64,000 bases of DNA, from the NCBI GenBank assembly GCA_015499985.1, contig JAAAUF010000036.1, forward strand, positions 24,944 to 88,943, written 5' to 3'. Shown in pieces: positions 42,637 through 55,083 of this stretch. Positions within the stretch are counted from its first letter, which is position 1; each line of letters starts with the position of its first letter. Both the position numbers and the translations under genes were made by a program. The DNA comes from Haplosporangium gracile. Lineage: Eukaryota; Mortierellomycota; Mortierellomycetes; Mortierellales; Mortierellaceae. The notes under the pieces were generated by a model. It did not search any database. It had not been told where the DNA came from and was given only the letters and a program-made list of their open reading frames with translations.

Positions 42637-45600
42637 TTAGATCGACTTTCCAAGGACCTGTAGAAAGATAACGAAGAAAAAAGAAGCGAGAAAGGTCAGC
42701 AACTGTGGATGAAAAAACAGACAGTTCTAAAGTCAATATACATTCCTGAGAGCTGCAGAGGTAAAACTTACAAGAGCAAGGAGAGCCATGCGGACATAGA
42801 GGCCATAACGCATCTGGCGGAAGTAAGCAGCACGCTGGTCGAAATCGACCTCGGGCTCGATCTCAGAGACACGGGGCAAGGGGTGCATGACAATCATCTG
42901 GGTCTTGGCCTTGCTCATCATCTTGTTGTTGATAATGTAGGCAGACTTGACCCGCTCATACTCCTCAAGGTCCTCGAAGCGCTCCTTCTGGACACGGGTG
43001 ACATAGACAACATCCGACTCGGCAATGACCTCGTTCAAATCGGTCAACTCGTTGATGGCAATACCTGCCTTGATCAACTCGGCCTTGACATCCTCGGGCA
43101 TGCGGAGCGAGGGAGGGGAGACAAGGTTGAGGGTGACGTGGTAGTAGGCAAGCAACTTGACGAGCGAATGCACAGTGCGGCCATTCTTGAGGTCTCCGAC
43201 CAAAGTAATGGTCAGACCGTTGACAGTTCCGAGCTCCTCACGGATGGTGTACACATCCAAGAAGGCCTGGGTAGGGTGCTCACCGACACCGTCGCCGGCG
43301 TTGATGATGGGGACCTTGGAGAACTTGGCAGCAGTGGCGGCACTGCCGGGGGCGGGGTGACGGAGGACAATCAGATCACCATAGCAGCCCAAGGTGCGCA
43401 CAGTGTCGGCCAAGGTCTCGCCCTTGACGACTGACGACGACGAACCATCGGCACCAACAACCGTACCTCCGAGACGCAGCATGGCAGTCTGGAACGAGCA
43501 CGAGGTGCGGGTCGAGGGCTCGTAGAACATCGAGCACATGACCTTGCCGTGGAGCAAGTCGATCGCGCCGTTGCGCTCGACCTGGGTGCGCATCTCGTGG
43601 GCCAAGCTGAACAAAGTGTGAAGCTCGTTGCGGTCAAACTGCTTCGACGACAAGATGTGGCGGTGCGAGAAGGGCGAGTTGTTGAGGATGCGCGAGATCA
43701 CCGAAGGGACCTCACGGCCTGCGGCAACAGCAACGTGCGCAGGGACAATAGCAGTCGACGAGCCAGAGTGCTCCATCTGGACACTGCCGCGACGACCGTC
43801 CGAGGGGCGGCTCAAGGGAGTCGAGGGAGCAACAAACTCTGCGGAAGGTCCGAGGCGGGGCGAGTGCATGACCGAGGCGTTGGCAGCACCGTGGGCGGGG
43901 ACAGTGATGTGGGGCTTCTCAATGGCCTTGGTGATGGCCTGCGCAACAGCAGTGACATCCTGGCCCTCGACACCGGTAGTATACCAGGCACCGTCCAAGT
44001 AGGCAGTGGCGCCGTGGAGGACAACGCGGTGCACGGTACCAGAGAGGGTCTTGCCGGCAAAGGGACCAGTGGTCTTGGACAAGATGCAGGCACGGTCAGT
44101 CTCAATTTCGACATACGAGTCCTTCTGCTCAGGCAACGAGAAGATCTTGCGCGGGTTGGCATACAACTTGGCAACAACATCCTCCATGGTCAAGCGGCCC
44201 TTGTTGACAGCGTCGACCAAGAGGGGGAGAGTCTCCTCAATGCCGGCGTGGGCAACGGGGGTGCCCTTCTCGGCAGCAAGGCGGTAAGGGAGAGCACCGA
44301 CAGTGAAGCAGTCAAAGACATGGAGGCTGTTCCAGAAGGCATCTTGGTCGGCCTTGGAGGGCAGCAAAGCCGATCCAGTCTCCTCGCGGGTCAAGAAGAG
44401 CGAGTAGATCTCAATGTCACAGGTGACTTGCAACTCCTTGTCCTTGGACATCTGGATCAAGGCCATGTCGTCGCGGTTCGAGACACCGGTGATGTGGACA
44501 GGGCGGTTGTGGAGCGAGGCAAGGAGGAGGATCGAGGCAAGGTCAGTGCCCTTGGCATCGGTGATGATGTGGCTGTTAGCGGGCCACGAGTTGAAGTACT
44601 TGGCAGCCTCCGAGACGTTGGCCATAGCGCGACCCGCAACAGGGCTGAAGGGGATGAAGAGAGCGTTGGTCTCCTTCAAGCTGTTGTTGGCGTTGTCGAC
44701 GTTGGCGTTCATCGACAAGAAGTAGTCGCAGTGAGCGTGGTTGTTGCCGTTGTTCAAGGCAATGGCCAAGCTGGCACCATCCTCGACACCCTTGGGAACA
44801 CCGGTGCCCATGGCTCCGATCATGGTGAATCCAGACGAGATCGAGGTCTTGGAGACGTCTTCAAAGTCCTTGCTGCCGGCGGTGGAGATGCCAGGGATCA
44901 AGGCCTGGATGTTGATGAGACCAGGGAGGGTGACGGTGCGGTTGCTGACCTTGTAGTCGACCGACTCGATCTCAATCTCCTTGTGGCGGGCAAGGGCCTC
45001 AACAAACAACTTGGCGCACTTGACGTTGGTGATCAAGGGGACCGAAAAGTCAACAGCCATACGACGGGTACGGTAACCCTTCGAGACGTAGCTGGCAGGA
45101 CGGCGGTAACGGTTCTTGGAAGGCAAGTTGATGTAGAGATCGATCAAGTTGTTGGCCAAGTGCTGGTTGAGTGAGTACTCGGACTTTTGGCTATCGTTGT
45201 CGTCCTCAAGAGCCTCGAGGTACTTGACGGGGACACCGTGCTCGCTCATGAAATCGGCGGTACCAGCGGTGGCAAACAAGTTGTAGCCAAGAGCGCGGAG
45301 CCGCTTGACGGCTGGGAGCATCTCCATCTTCTCCTTGAACGAACCAATCGACAAAAGGACGTTCTTCTTGGGAAGGGTGAAGCCGGTCGAGACGAGGGCC
45401 TTGATGTAGGCATCGTACTTGTCCTTTCCGAAACAAGCAACCTCTCCGGTCGAAGCCATCTCGACTCCGAGAATGGGATCAGCTCCAGACAGACGCGAGA
45501 ACGAGAACTGAGGCACCTTGATACCGACATAGCCAGTCTTGGGAATAGGCGACTCGGGGTAGGCCTCAATGGGGACGCCCAACATGGCGTTGGTGGCCAT

Positions 45601-48600
45601 CTCAATGAGATCGATCTCCATAACCTTGGAGACGAAGGGCATCGAGCGCGAGGCACGCAAGTTGCACTCAATGACCTTGATCTCGTTGTCCTTGGCAATA
45701 AACTGAATATTGTAGCATCCAGTGACGTCCAAAGCCTCTCCGATCTTGGCAGTGGCAGCAACAATCTTGCGGATGGTCTCAGGGTCCAAGTCCTGGGGAG
45801 GCAAGATCAAGGTGGCATCTCCAGAGTGGACACCGGCGTTCTCAACGTGCTCAGAGACAACGTGCATCACCATCTTTCCGTTGACGGCAATGGCATCCAT
45901 CTCGATCTCCTTGGCGTCCTCAATGTACTTGGAGATGACAACGGGGTGATCGCGCGAGACGGCAGTGGCCTGTCCGAGATAGTTGGCAAGATCATCGGCA
46001 GAGTAGACGACGTTCATGGCAGCTCCAGAGAGAACGTACGAGGGACGGACCAAGACAGGGTAGCCGACCTTCTCACAGAACTCGCCGGCCTCGTCGAATG
46101 AGGTCAACTCCTTCCACAAGGGCTGGTCGACATCGATCTGGTCCAACATACGCGAGAACTTGTAACGGTTCTCAGCAGTGTCAATCATCTCGGGCGAGGT
46201 TCCGAGAATCTTGACGTTCTGGCGGTGCAAGGGGAGGGCAATGTTGTTGGGAGTCTGACCACCCATGGCAATGACGACTCCCGAAGACGACTCAATCTCA
46301 TAGATATCGAGAATGCGCTCCAAGTTGATGTTCTCAAAGTACAAACGGTCAGCCTCATCGTAATCGGTCGAGACAGTCTCGGGGTTGTAGTTGACCATGA
46401 CTGTCTTGACACCGCGGCTGCGGAGGGTGCGAATCGCACGGACAGCGCACCAGTCAAACTCGACCGAAGATCCAATGCGGTAGACTCCCGATCCAAGAAC
46501 CATGACTCCCTTGTCCTCAAAGGTGACATCGTGCTCAACGGCGTTGTAGGTCATGTACAAGTAGTTGGTAAAGGCAGGGAACTCGGCTGCGACGGTATCG
46601 ATCTGCTTGACAAAGGGGGTGATGCCAGCATCGGTACGGAGACGGCGGACAGAGAGCTCGTTGCTCGAGATGGCGGTAGCGATCTGGCGATCCGAGAAAC
46701 CAATCTGTTTGGCAGAGCGGAGCATGCTGGCAGGGACATCGTTGGCGGTGAAGCGGCCGAGGGCCTTCTCGAGGTTGATGATGTTCATCAGCTTGTTCAA
46801 GAACCACTTGTCGATCTTGGTCAACTCCCAGATGCGGTCGACAGTGTATCCCTGCTGCATGGCGTTGGCAATGGCAAAGACTCGCTGGTCGCTGGGGTGG
46901 GTCAACTCCTCCTCAATCACGGCATAGATCTCCTTGGGTGCGAAACCGACCAACGACGGGTCAATAGCGCGGATGGCCTTCTGGATGGTCTCCTCGAAAG
47001 TGCGACCAATAGACATGACCTCTCCAACAGACTTCATCGACGAGGAGAGCTCCTTGGAGACACGGTCAAACTTGGCAAGATCCCAGCGAGGCATCTTGAC
47101 AACGACATAGTCGAGCGAGGGCTCGAAGCAGGCACAGGTAACCTTGGTGACCGAGTTGGAGATCTCGTTCAAGGGAATGTTGAGACCAAGCTTGGCAGCA
47201 ACAAAAGCCAAGGGGTACCCGGTAGCCTTACTGGCAAGCGCTGACGAACGCGAAAGACGGGCATTGACCTCAATAATGCAGTACTCCTTGGAGAAGGGGT
47301 TGAGGGCGTACTGGATATTGCACTCTCCGACCACTCCCAAGTGGCGAATGACGTTGACGGCAGTGGTACGCAACATGTTGTAGTCCTCGTCCGAGAGAGT
47401 CTGCGAGGGCGCGACAACGATCGAGTCTCCAGTGTGGATTCCGAGGGGATCAAAGTTCTCCATGTTACAGACAGTGATACAGTTGTCGCGGCAATCACGA
47501 NNNNNNNNNNNNNNNNNNNNNNNNNNNNNNNNNNNNNNNNNNNNNNNNNNNNNNNNNNNNNNNNNNNNNNNNNNNNNNNNNNNNNNNNNNNNNNNNNNNC
47601 CCTTGGAAGTCTGAATAGTGGCAATGTTGGGGTTGATCAAGACGCTGTAGATACCCTCCTCCTTCAAGGCCTTGATGGCCTGGGATCCAGAGTAATCGAA
47701 CTCTCCGGCCTGACCAATAGAAAGACCACCGGATCCGAGAACGAGGACCTTGCGGACGCTGACACGAGGGTTGAGAGCTTCAGCGACCTCCTTGGTGCCA
47801 CCGGGCATGGTGATGGCCTTCAAGGCGCCAGACTTTCTAAAGTCATCGACGGCCTTGATGAAGACATCGAACAAGTATTCGGTGTCGCGGGGACCGGGAG
47901 TCGACTCGGGATGGAACTGGACAGAGAAGATGGGGAGGGTCTTGTGCATGATACCCTCGTTCGATCCATCGTTGGCGTTGACAAACAACTCCATAAAGTC
48001 CTCGGAGAGAGAGGCGGCATCGACGGCATAACCGTGGTTCTGCGACGAGATGTAGCAGCGGCCAGAGATCATGTCTGTGCAGGGAATGTTGTGACCACGG
48101 TTACCAAACTTCATCTTCTTGGTGGTGGCGCCCGAGGCAAGAGCGAGGAGCTGGTGTCCCAAGCAAATACCAAAGATGGGGGTGCGGGCGATCTGGAGGG
48201 CCTTGGTCAAGTGGGCAATGGTGATCTTGGTCATGGTTGGGTCACCGGGTCCGTTCGAGATGAAGAGACCGTCGTAGTCAGTGTCGGCGTTGAAGTCGTA
48301 GTCCCAGGGGACGACCTTGACCTCGACACCGCGAGCAACAAAGCAGCGGATCTGGTTGTATTTCTGTTGTGGCGTAAGAGGGAATTGGAGACTTGGTTAG
48401 CGACCTTTCCTCTCAGTTGCTTCCAACTGTCTCCTTTCTGACTGCTGTTCTTATATTCAATTGCAACGTACCATTCCGACATCGACAGCGACGATGCGAA
48501 GGGGCTTCCCGCGGGGTCCCAGGAGGGCAGTCGATGGCTCGGGGGAGTAGATCTTGGGTTCCTTCAAGGAGACTGTATTTCATGCATATGCAAGTAGAGA

Positions 48601-49555
48601 TAATTTAAGGTTATTGACCAGTCAATTAAGCATTTGATCAGTCAACCAATCAGTTATGGATCATTCAGTCACGTATAAATAAACAAAGAGAGAAAAAAAA
48701 AAGTACCTTCAGCAACGAGGTTGCGCTCGTTGGGGTCGATCCAGTCAACGTTCTGGTACTCGTTCATCCAGTCCTCATCAGCAGGGACAATGGTGGGGCC
48801 AACGACGGTGGTGGGGAAGAGGACCTTGCCGAGCATGACACCCTGGGAGCGGATCTTCTTGGTCATGGCACGGGTATCAATGCCGTAGATGGCAGGGATG
48901 TTGTACTCCTTGAGCCAGGCTCCGAGCGAGGATGTGGCGAGGTGGTGCGAGTAGTCCTGAGAGTACTGACCGACAATCAAACCGGCAATGTGGATCTCGT
49001 TCGACTCGAAGTGCTTGGGCAAGTCCTTGAGGAGGGGATCCATGGTCTCACGCGAGGGGACACCATAGTTTCCGACCAAAGGGAATGTCAAGACGAGAAT
49101 CTGTCCCCTGTAAGAGGGGTCCGTCAAGGACTCGGGGTATCCGACCATACCTAATAGTAATAGTATGTGTGATATTCAAACGGAATGATTCGTGAGAAAT
49201 TTTGAACGTTTTTTGTTTGTTGAATCAATGATTCGTTTCTGATTTTCCTCACAGCGCATCACTCATACGCATCACTCCCCTCTTTTCATAGGCTACGAAT
49301 GAACACACATCGGTTGATGACATGGTGATAACGGTGAATAAAAAAAGCTAAATTACCAGTCTGAAAGACGCACTCTCCGGAGATCGACTTGGTCTCAGCA
49401 CCGAAAGAGATACCCTGGAAGGAGGAACCATCTTGAAGGACAAGAGTCGCAATTGTGGAAGGCTCAACCTGATCGCAGGAAGGGGCCGAGACGGGAGGCA
49501 TAGGGTAGACGGCGGCAGCCTGGGCAGGAACGACGGAGCGGACTTGGGAAGGCAT
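42637..49555 (-). CDS. URA2: Multifunctional pyrimidine protein: GATase-CPSase-(inactive DHOase)-ATCase
   Basis: Exons 49555-49357, 49150-48707, 48572-48472, 48363-42772 and 42657-42637 (phases 1, 1, 0, 0) give 2118 codons including 33 unknown ones in an N run. Order: glutamine amidotransferase (C315 in GICLGHQ, later VQFHPES), CPSase large subunit with two ATP-grasp halves ([22 protein letters not shown], then [15 protein letters not shown]), MGS regulatory domain ([16 protein letters not shown]), DHOase-like domain, linker, and aspartate transcarbamylase ([31 protein letters not shown]). It makes carbamoyl phosphate and carbamoyl aspartate for UMP synthesis in the cytosol; UTP feedback would act through the MGS domain. 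The DHOase-like domain lacks the metal HxH (GLINIQAL in its place), as in yeast Ura2, so a separate DHOase is needed. The last exon encodes only VLGKSI and stop. Confidence 0.95.
47501..47599. other. Assembly gap (99 N) inside the CPSase domain
   Basis: The gap lies between IATIQTSK and RDCRDNC in the first ATP-grasp half. Ninety-nine bases keep the frame, but the CPSase family has about 160 residues there, so the true gap should be near 480 bp. Confidence 0.9.
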
Positions 49556-51963
49556 GTTGTAATGATATAAAAATGTTTTTTGGTGGCGTGCGGAGAGGGG
49601 AAAAGGTATTATAAAACAAAGAGAGAGAAAAAAGTACAAAAGATGCGATACAAAAAAAACAAAAACGACAAAAAAAGGAAATAAACTAATGCAAAAGTGT
49701 GGGGAAGTGTGAAAGTGACAATGAAAATGAAATGAACAATGAGAAATGAAGAGTAAGGACCTTGTAGGAGGTGATCTCAATGGAATCCGCTCGGCTGCGT
49801 CGCGTGGGGTGGGTGTGGGGGAAGGTGAAAGGGTGAAGAAACAAAACAAACAGAAAAAATAGAAAAAAGAAAAAAAGAAAAAGATCTTTGAAGGAAAGTG
49901 CTGCCCTTTTATTGATGAACTTCCTTGCACCCGCCGAGCTAGGCTTTGGGCAAAGGGGTTTGTGTGCGTATAAGAGGAGATAAGCCACATTTGTCGGATC
50001 ACAATCGATTTTTTTTTTTTTTCTTGAGCGGACTTGAAAATTTGACTCGCAGAAAGGGTGCCTGCCTTGAACTTTTTTTTTCCTGCCGCGAGAAATAAGA
50101 TAGCGAGAAAAAGAGTCACCCACCCAGGACGTTCTGCACCCACCATAATTCACCGCTGTTTCGTCTCCCTTGCTCGCCTGAGAAAAGAGCGAGCAACAAG
50201 ATCCAGATCTCTAGTCTTTCTCTCCCCCTCCCCTCTCTCTGGCACCTCTTCCCACACAGGACCAGACTGAAGGGAAGGAATGAAAAATCGTCCAGGTTCA
50301 ACATCCTTCCCCGTTTACCTTATTTTTTCTCCCATTGGTGACTGCTTCTGCCTTGCAAGCGCACACGAGCAGAGACTGCCAGGGTGCATAAGGCTGTAAG
50401 TGGTCTAGAGCCGTTTGTTGGAGAAGGTACTGTACCCACCCTCAAATAGACGAGGGACATTCGCAGCAGAAAAAAAAAGTTTATTTTCAACAGCAAAAAA
50501 AATGCCCGATTCAGAAACTGCCATCCTGTTAGACCGACCCCGAACGACCACTTGCGACTGGTGTTAGAACTCATCGATAATGTTCTCTCGCTTGAGCAGC
50601 TTCAACCGCCGCGGATACGTATTTTCTGATTTGAAATTCACATCGCCGTCATTTAACATTGTCAGCAACGAGGTATTTTTGAACCATGAGATCGGAGAAC
50701 AGGAACAACTCATGAAAAAAATCCAAAAAATCAGACATCAGATATCAGACATCATCATCAGTGCGACAAAAGAAAGGAGGAGTGATGGATCGACCAATTG
50801 AGGATGTTCCTATGTCTTTGCTTGTTCTTCCCTGCGTATTATCCCAGGGTTGCCAACAGACCAGGAAGCCAGCTGTTTAGCCAGCCATACAACATCGACC
50901 TACAGAGTGCCACATTCGAAGTCCGCCTCTAGAAGTGAAAAAAGGAGGCTCTTCATTGGGTCCTCCCCACCACTTATAACTTGCTGGATTCCCTCCATAG
51001 GAGAGTAAAAATGCCGAAAAGGGTTGTTGGGGTTTGGACGTCTTAAAAGTCTTTTTGGGCGCCAGTCTAGGGTAGAGGATGGAATTCTGGCTTGGTTTTT
51101 TATTTTTGTTGAGGCTGTGTGCCTACGCAGTGGGTTAGTGCGGGCGTGGATCCGCCTCAGGCGCGTCAGTCGAGCGATGCGAATCTGTCTGTTTGGGTGA
51201 GTGTGGGTGTGCGCATTTGGTGCTCTAAAAATAACAAATAGCTTGGCCCTGCAGTCAGCAAGAGCACGCAACGTGTCAACCAGCGAACGAGCTCTTTTTC
51301 TTCAACACTTATTCTCTTGTCAATTGCAAATTGTTCGATAAGTCTGGTTATGCTTACAGAGAAATGGAGGGGTGAGACATCGGTCAATGAATATACAATA
51401 CCAAAGAGGTTGAGATGAACCCCCCAAAAGAGAAAGTAAAAAGAGAAAGCGTGAATACACCCTTTGTTCCTGGGCGCACGATCATTGGCTGGATCATTGT
51501 GGCTTCCTTTTCTTTTTCTCTGTCTTTTTTTTGCAGTCCCCTCCTTGTCTTCGTATTTGGGCGTACCACACTTTGCCACTTTATGCTCATCAGCTTTCAT
51601 CTTCTTTGCTGTACTTTTCTCCCTTTTCTTTACATCCTCTCTTCTCTCTCTCTCTCTCTTCTCTCATCCTAGTTGCCTGGTCCTTTCTCAAGGGCCCTTT
51701 TCATCCACTCAGGCACATACTTCCTCTTCCCTTCTCGTCACCTATTCATCGTCCATCTTTTCTTTGGGAATTGTGATCATCTCGAACAGCGCAATCCCCG
51801 TCATCTCACTCACTTCTCAACTCACTCCTTCCTTAACAAGAACGAGGCCCTCTGTTTCACTTACTCGATCCAAACCTACCGACATCAATTGATATCCAGC
51901 AGGACCAGGATCACATTCGCATATACCCCTCGTCGTACTTCAATTGCTTCATAGTCTTAAGCA
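49556..51963. other. Divergent intergenic region (URA2 / ERD1-like)
   Basis: About 2.4 kb. Reading frames here show no family features. It has A- and T-runs, GA-rich sequence near the URA2 start, and a CT-rich leader (51500-51950) before the ERD1-like gene. It presumably includes both promoters. Confidence 0.6.
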
Positions 51964-54137
51964 ATGGATATCGGCAATATTTTCGAGGAATGGGACTTTT
52001 CAGGAACCGTGCCTCTCCCATATAGAGTTCTTTTGATGAGCTGTATCGGCATCTTCGCCTGGGCAAGCAACCTCCATATCCTGACCCATCTCCGAGTCGA
52101 TGTCTCCAATCTTCTCTTCAACAGCCCACCGCTCTCAGGAGTCTACACCAACCATCCACGGCATTCGCGGGAAAAGTACGCCAGCAAGTCTTCGCCCATC
52201 GTCGTCCTGTACCAATCCATCTATACCCTAGGAGTCGCCTTTCTCTTCATGGTCCTGGTCAACATGTGGATGTACAAATGGGTCGTGGCTGGATCTGAAC
52301 CCATGGAACAAAGGAATACCAACGTCAAGTCAGGATCGCCATCCTTGGCTGCGGGAGATGCTCGCGGAGGCATGGGATTGACTGGCAATCCAAGGGTCGG
52401 CATCATGGTCCCGATCTTGGGCTACCTGTCCATTGTACTCATGGTCTTTATCCCCTTCAACGTGCTCTTCAAGAAGGAGCGCTATCGGTTTCTGAGGTAC
52501 GTGCTCATTGCCCCTTACTTTTCATTTGTCTCGAACAGAATGTTTTGTGTGTTTTTTTTTTTTATGTTTACATGCCGAAATGAATAAAAAATGAAGTGCA
52601 TTTTTGTATGTGCAAAAAAGACTAATCAAACACGACACTTTTTTGTAGATCGATGAAGAAGGCTCTCTTTTCAGGATTCAAGTCAGAGGTGACCTTTGCT
52701 GATGTGATCCTAGCTGATATTCTCACATCCTTTGCGCGTGTCTTTGGCGACCTGGCTGTGGCTCTCTGCCTGATGTTTCTGGACTGGGATGGATCTAATA
52801 CCGACGCTTGCTATGGTAGCATCCTTGTTCCCATCATGACAAGGTAAGGCTCTTTTTGCCTATCTTTGTTTATGTGTAATTGTCTACAGTGAAACATGGA
52901 CCTATGGACAGATGGACAGACACGAACAAAAAAGTCTAGACTGGATTGGAATAACACTTTGACTGATCGGATCGAACTTACTCTTTGCTTTATGTTCATT
53001 TCTTGCGCCGCTTTTCTGTGCCCACGATAGCATTCCTTACTGTATTCGACTTCGCCAGTGCTTGGCAGAGTACATCGAGTCAAATTACGCCGTTGAGAGG
53101 CATTTGATGAACGCGCTCAAGTACGCATCCGCCTTTCCAGTCATCATCATTTCCTCTATGCAAAAGTCATCCAAGGCTGCGTCAATGAAGGGCGTTGAAT
53201 ACAACGGCTATTTTTCCGACAACTCTCTTTTCCGTCTCTGGTACAGTCAACTTTTTTTTTTTTCATTTTCCAGACAAGCATATTGGATCAATTGGACAAG
53301 GGAATAAACATGCAAATGGCTAACGGAATTACTTTTCTCCTGGCTAATCATGAAACGCGTAGGCTTTTCTTCGTCGCAATCAACTCCTTTTATTCGTTTT
53401 ATTGGGACATTTACCACGATTGGAGCTTGATTCAGGCACAACCTGCAGGACGACCCTCACCATCTTGCGGCACGCCCACTATCGCAGCGACTCCAAGTAT
53501 GAGCGCTCACTCGCGCATGACTTCAGGACCTCTTTCGCCAACAACACCAAAGTCGGCACCGGGCACTTTTGCCGATATCAACGGTGTCGCGAGTAATAAC
53601 AACAGTAGTAAACCTCTGGGATCGCCATCGCTCAACTCTGGAAACGATAATAGCGGCAATAACAACAACAACAATGCGAGCATTGGAAATGGGAATAGCA
53701 ACAATAGCAATAACAATCACACCAACGGCAACGGCACGCTCAATTTATCCTCGGCCTATGCGAACAATAGGAAATCGAGCCGGTGGTTGGCATTTGGGTG
53801 GGGCATGCGGTTACAGCTTCATTATGAAGACCGACTGTTTTACATCATGGCGGTGGTTCTGGACTTCTTGCTGAGGACGACCTGGATGCTCAAGCTGGTA
53901 TCAAATATTCAGATTGAGGAGTACGAAGGAGGTGTGTTCACGATGGAGTGCCTAGAGGTTCTGAGACGTTGGATTTGGGTCTTGTTCCGCCTCGAGTCGG
54001 AGTTGGTGAAAAAGACAACAGGATCACATAGTAGCGAGTCGAACCCTGCCTCTGTGGGGCTTTTGATGAATGAGTCTGATATGGACGGAAATAATAGCGA
54101 GATCATGATGGAGGACCTCGAGTCGTGGCAGAAGTAA
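51964..54137 (+). CDS. EXS-domain membrane protein (ERD1-like)
   Basis: Exons 51964-52496, 52649-52843, 53031-53240 and 53363-54137 (phase 2 throughout) encode 570 aa. Hydrophobic segments include about 17-40, 79-107 and 147-170, followed by the EXS domain: CIRLRQCLAEYIES, NALKYASAFPVIIIS, then LWLFFVAINSFYSFYWDIYHDW across the last junction, and LHYEDRLFYIMAVVLDFLLR and LEVLRRWIWVLFRLESE near the end. There is no SPX domain, so it resembles Erd1 (Golgi phosphate recycling and glycosyltransferase retention) rather than Xpr1/Syg1. A Ser/Pro/Thr- then Asn-rich insert of about 115 residues (338-452) interrupts the EXS domain between transmembrane segments. Transport function is inferred from the family. 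Confidence 0.9.
53640..53730 (+). repeat. Asn-codon repeat inside the ERD1-like gene
   Basis: AAC/AAT-rich low-complexity tract encoding runs of Asn with Gly and Ser, in the loop that interrupts the EXS domain. Confidence 0.85.
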
Positions 54138-55083
54138 TAGCACCTTCCTCCCCTTTTTCCTACCTCTCTTTGGACCTCCCCTCCAAAGCGAAACAAAATT
54201 TTAGAGCAACAAGAATCTGCAGAATTGAACAAATCTGACCCTCCCATGGAAGTGTGAATCGAGCAAAATGCAGTCACGAAGACTTAAAGAGCAAGCTTAT
54301 CCCTGAAATTTTAAAGGTCTCATGTGTTTGACACGAGTTGAGAGCTAGTTAGCAATCCTCCGGGTAGGAATGGACGGTTCAATTTTTCCTTTGGAAGAGT
54401 TGGATTTTACTACCAGACACATCAACTCTCTTCGTTTGAAGTGAGTCGTGTTAAGGCATCCGTCGTTCTTTGTCCACACCTTTGGGTTGGCAAGTCGACA
54501 TCTTAACCCCCACTATTTTTTATTCTCTTCAAGGCAATCAAAGAAAAAAAAAAAATACAAAGGCAGGCGGACTTTGATACTCACCCTTTTTTTGATTGTT
54601 GATGATGAAGGGTGTATGTAAGGCCGTTTCGTTACCTGATTTGTATTTGTCCATGCAAGCGATCATGGGTTAGAAAAAAGGGGTAGAGGGAGGCATCCGC
54701 CACTTTAGTTAAGCAACATCACTGCTTTGATAACTGACTGTGCGCACAACCCCACTTCTGTTTACTGTTCACATTCAGGGGCGGAGCAAAAAAGTGGAGG
54801 CATTTTTATTTTTTTCTCAACGAGGGAGTGACAGTAATGCGCAAACACACAAATCGGAGACATGACCTTTTTTTTATCCCCTTCCTTACTTTCTGGTGAC
54901 TTTTCTTTCTGCTTTTCTTCTTCTTTACTTCTTTTTTCCCTTTCTCTTTCTCTTTCTCCTTCGACTCCTCAAAAGAGTTCCCCTTCACCACCCTTCTCGT
55001 CCCTCACACTTTCCAGCTCCCCTTCACTTCCGCCTCTGACGACCCCACACTTTTTTACGCCCTAAAATTCTCTTTTGTAAACC
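54138..55083. other. Intergenic region (ERD1-like / MscS-like)
   Basis: About 950 bp between two genes on the same strand. A-runs near 54543-54555 and a CT-rich leader at 54890-55030. No coding sequence is recognised. Confidence 0.6.

Noticed and set aside
43549..45174. 541-aa open frame on the plus strand opposite the pyrimidine gene
   Set aside because: It is an antisense shadow caused by strong C/G-ending codon bias in the true gene; its product is low-complexity (V/G/D/R-rich) with no family motif.
50580..50801. 73-aa plus-strand frame in the URA2/ERD1-like intergenic region
   Set aside because: Low-complexity end, no motif and no conserved features; likely chance.
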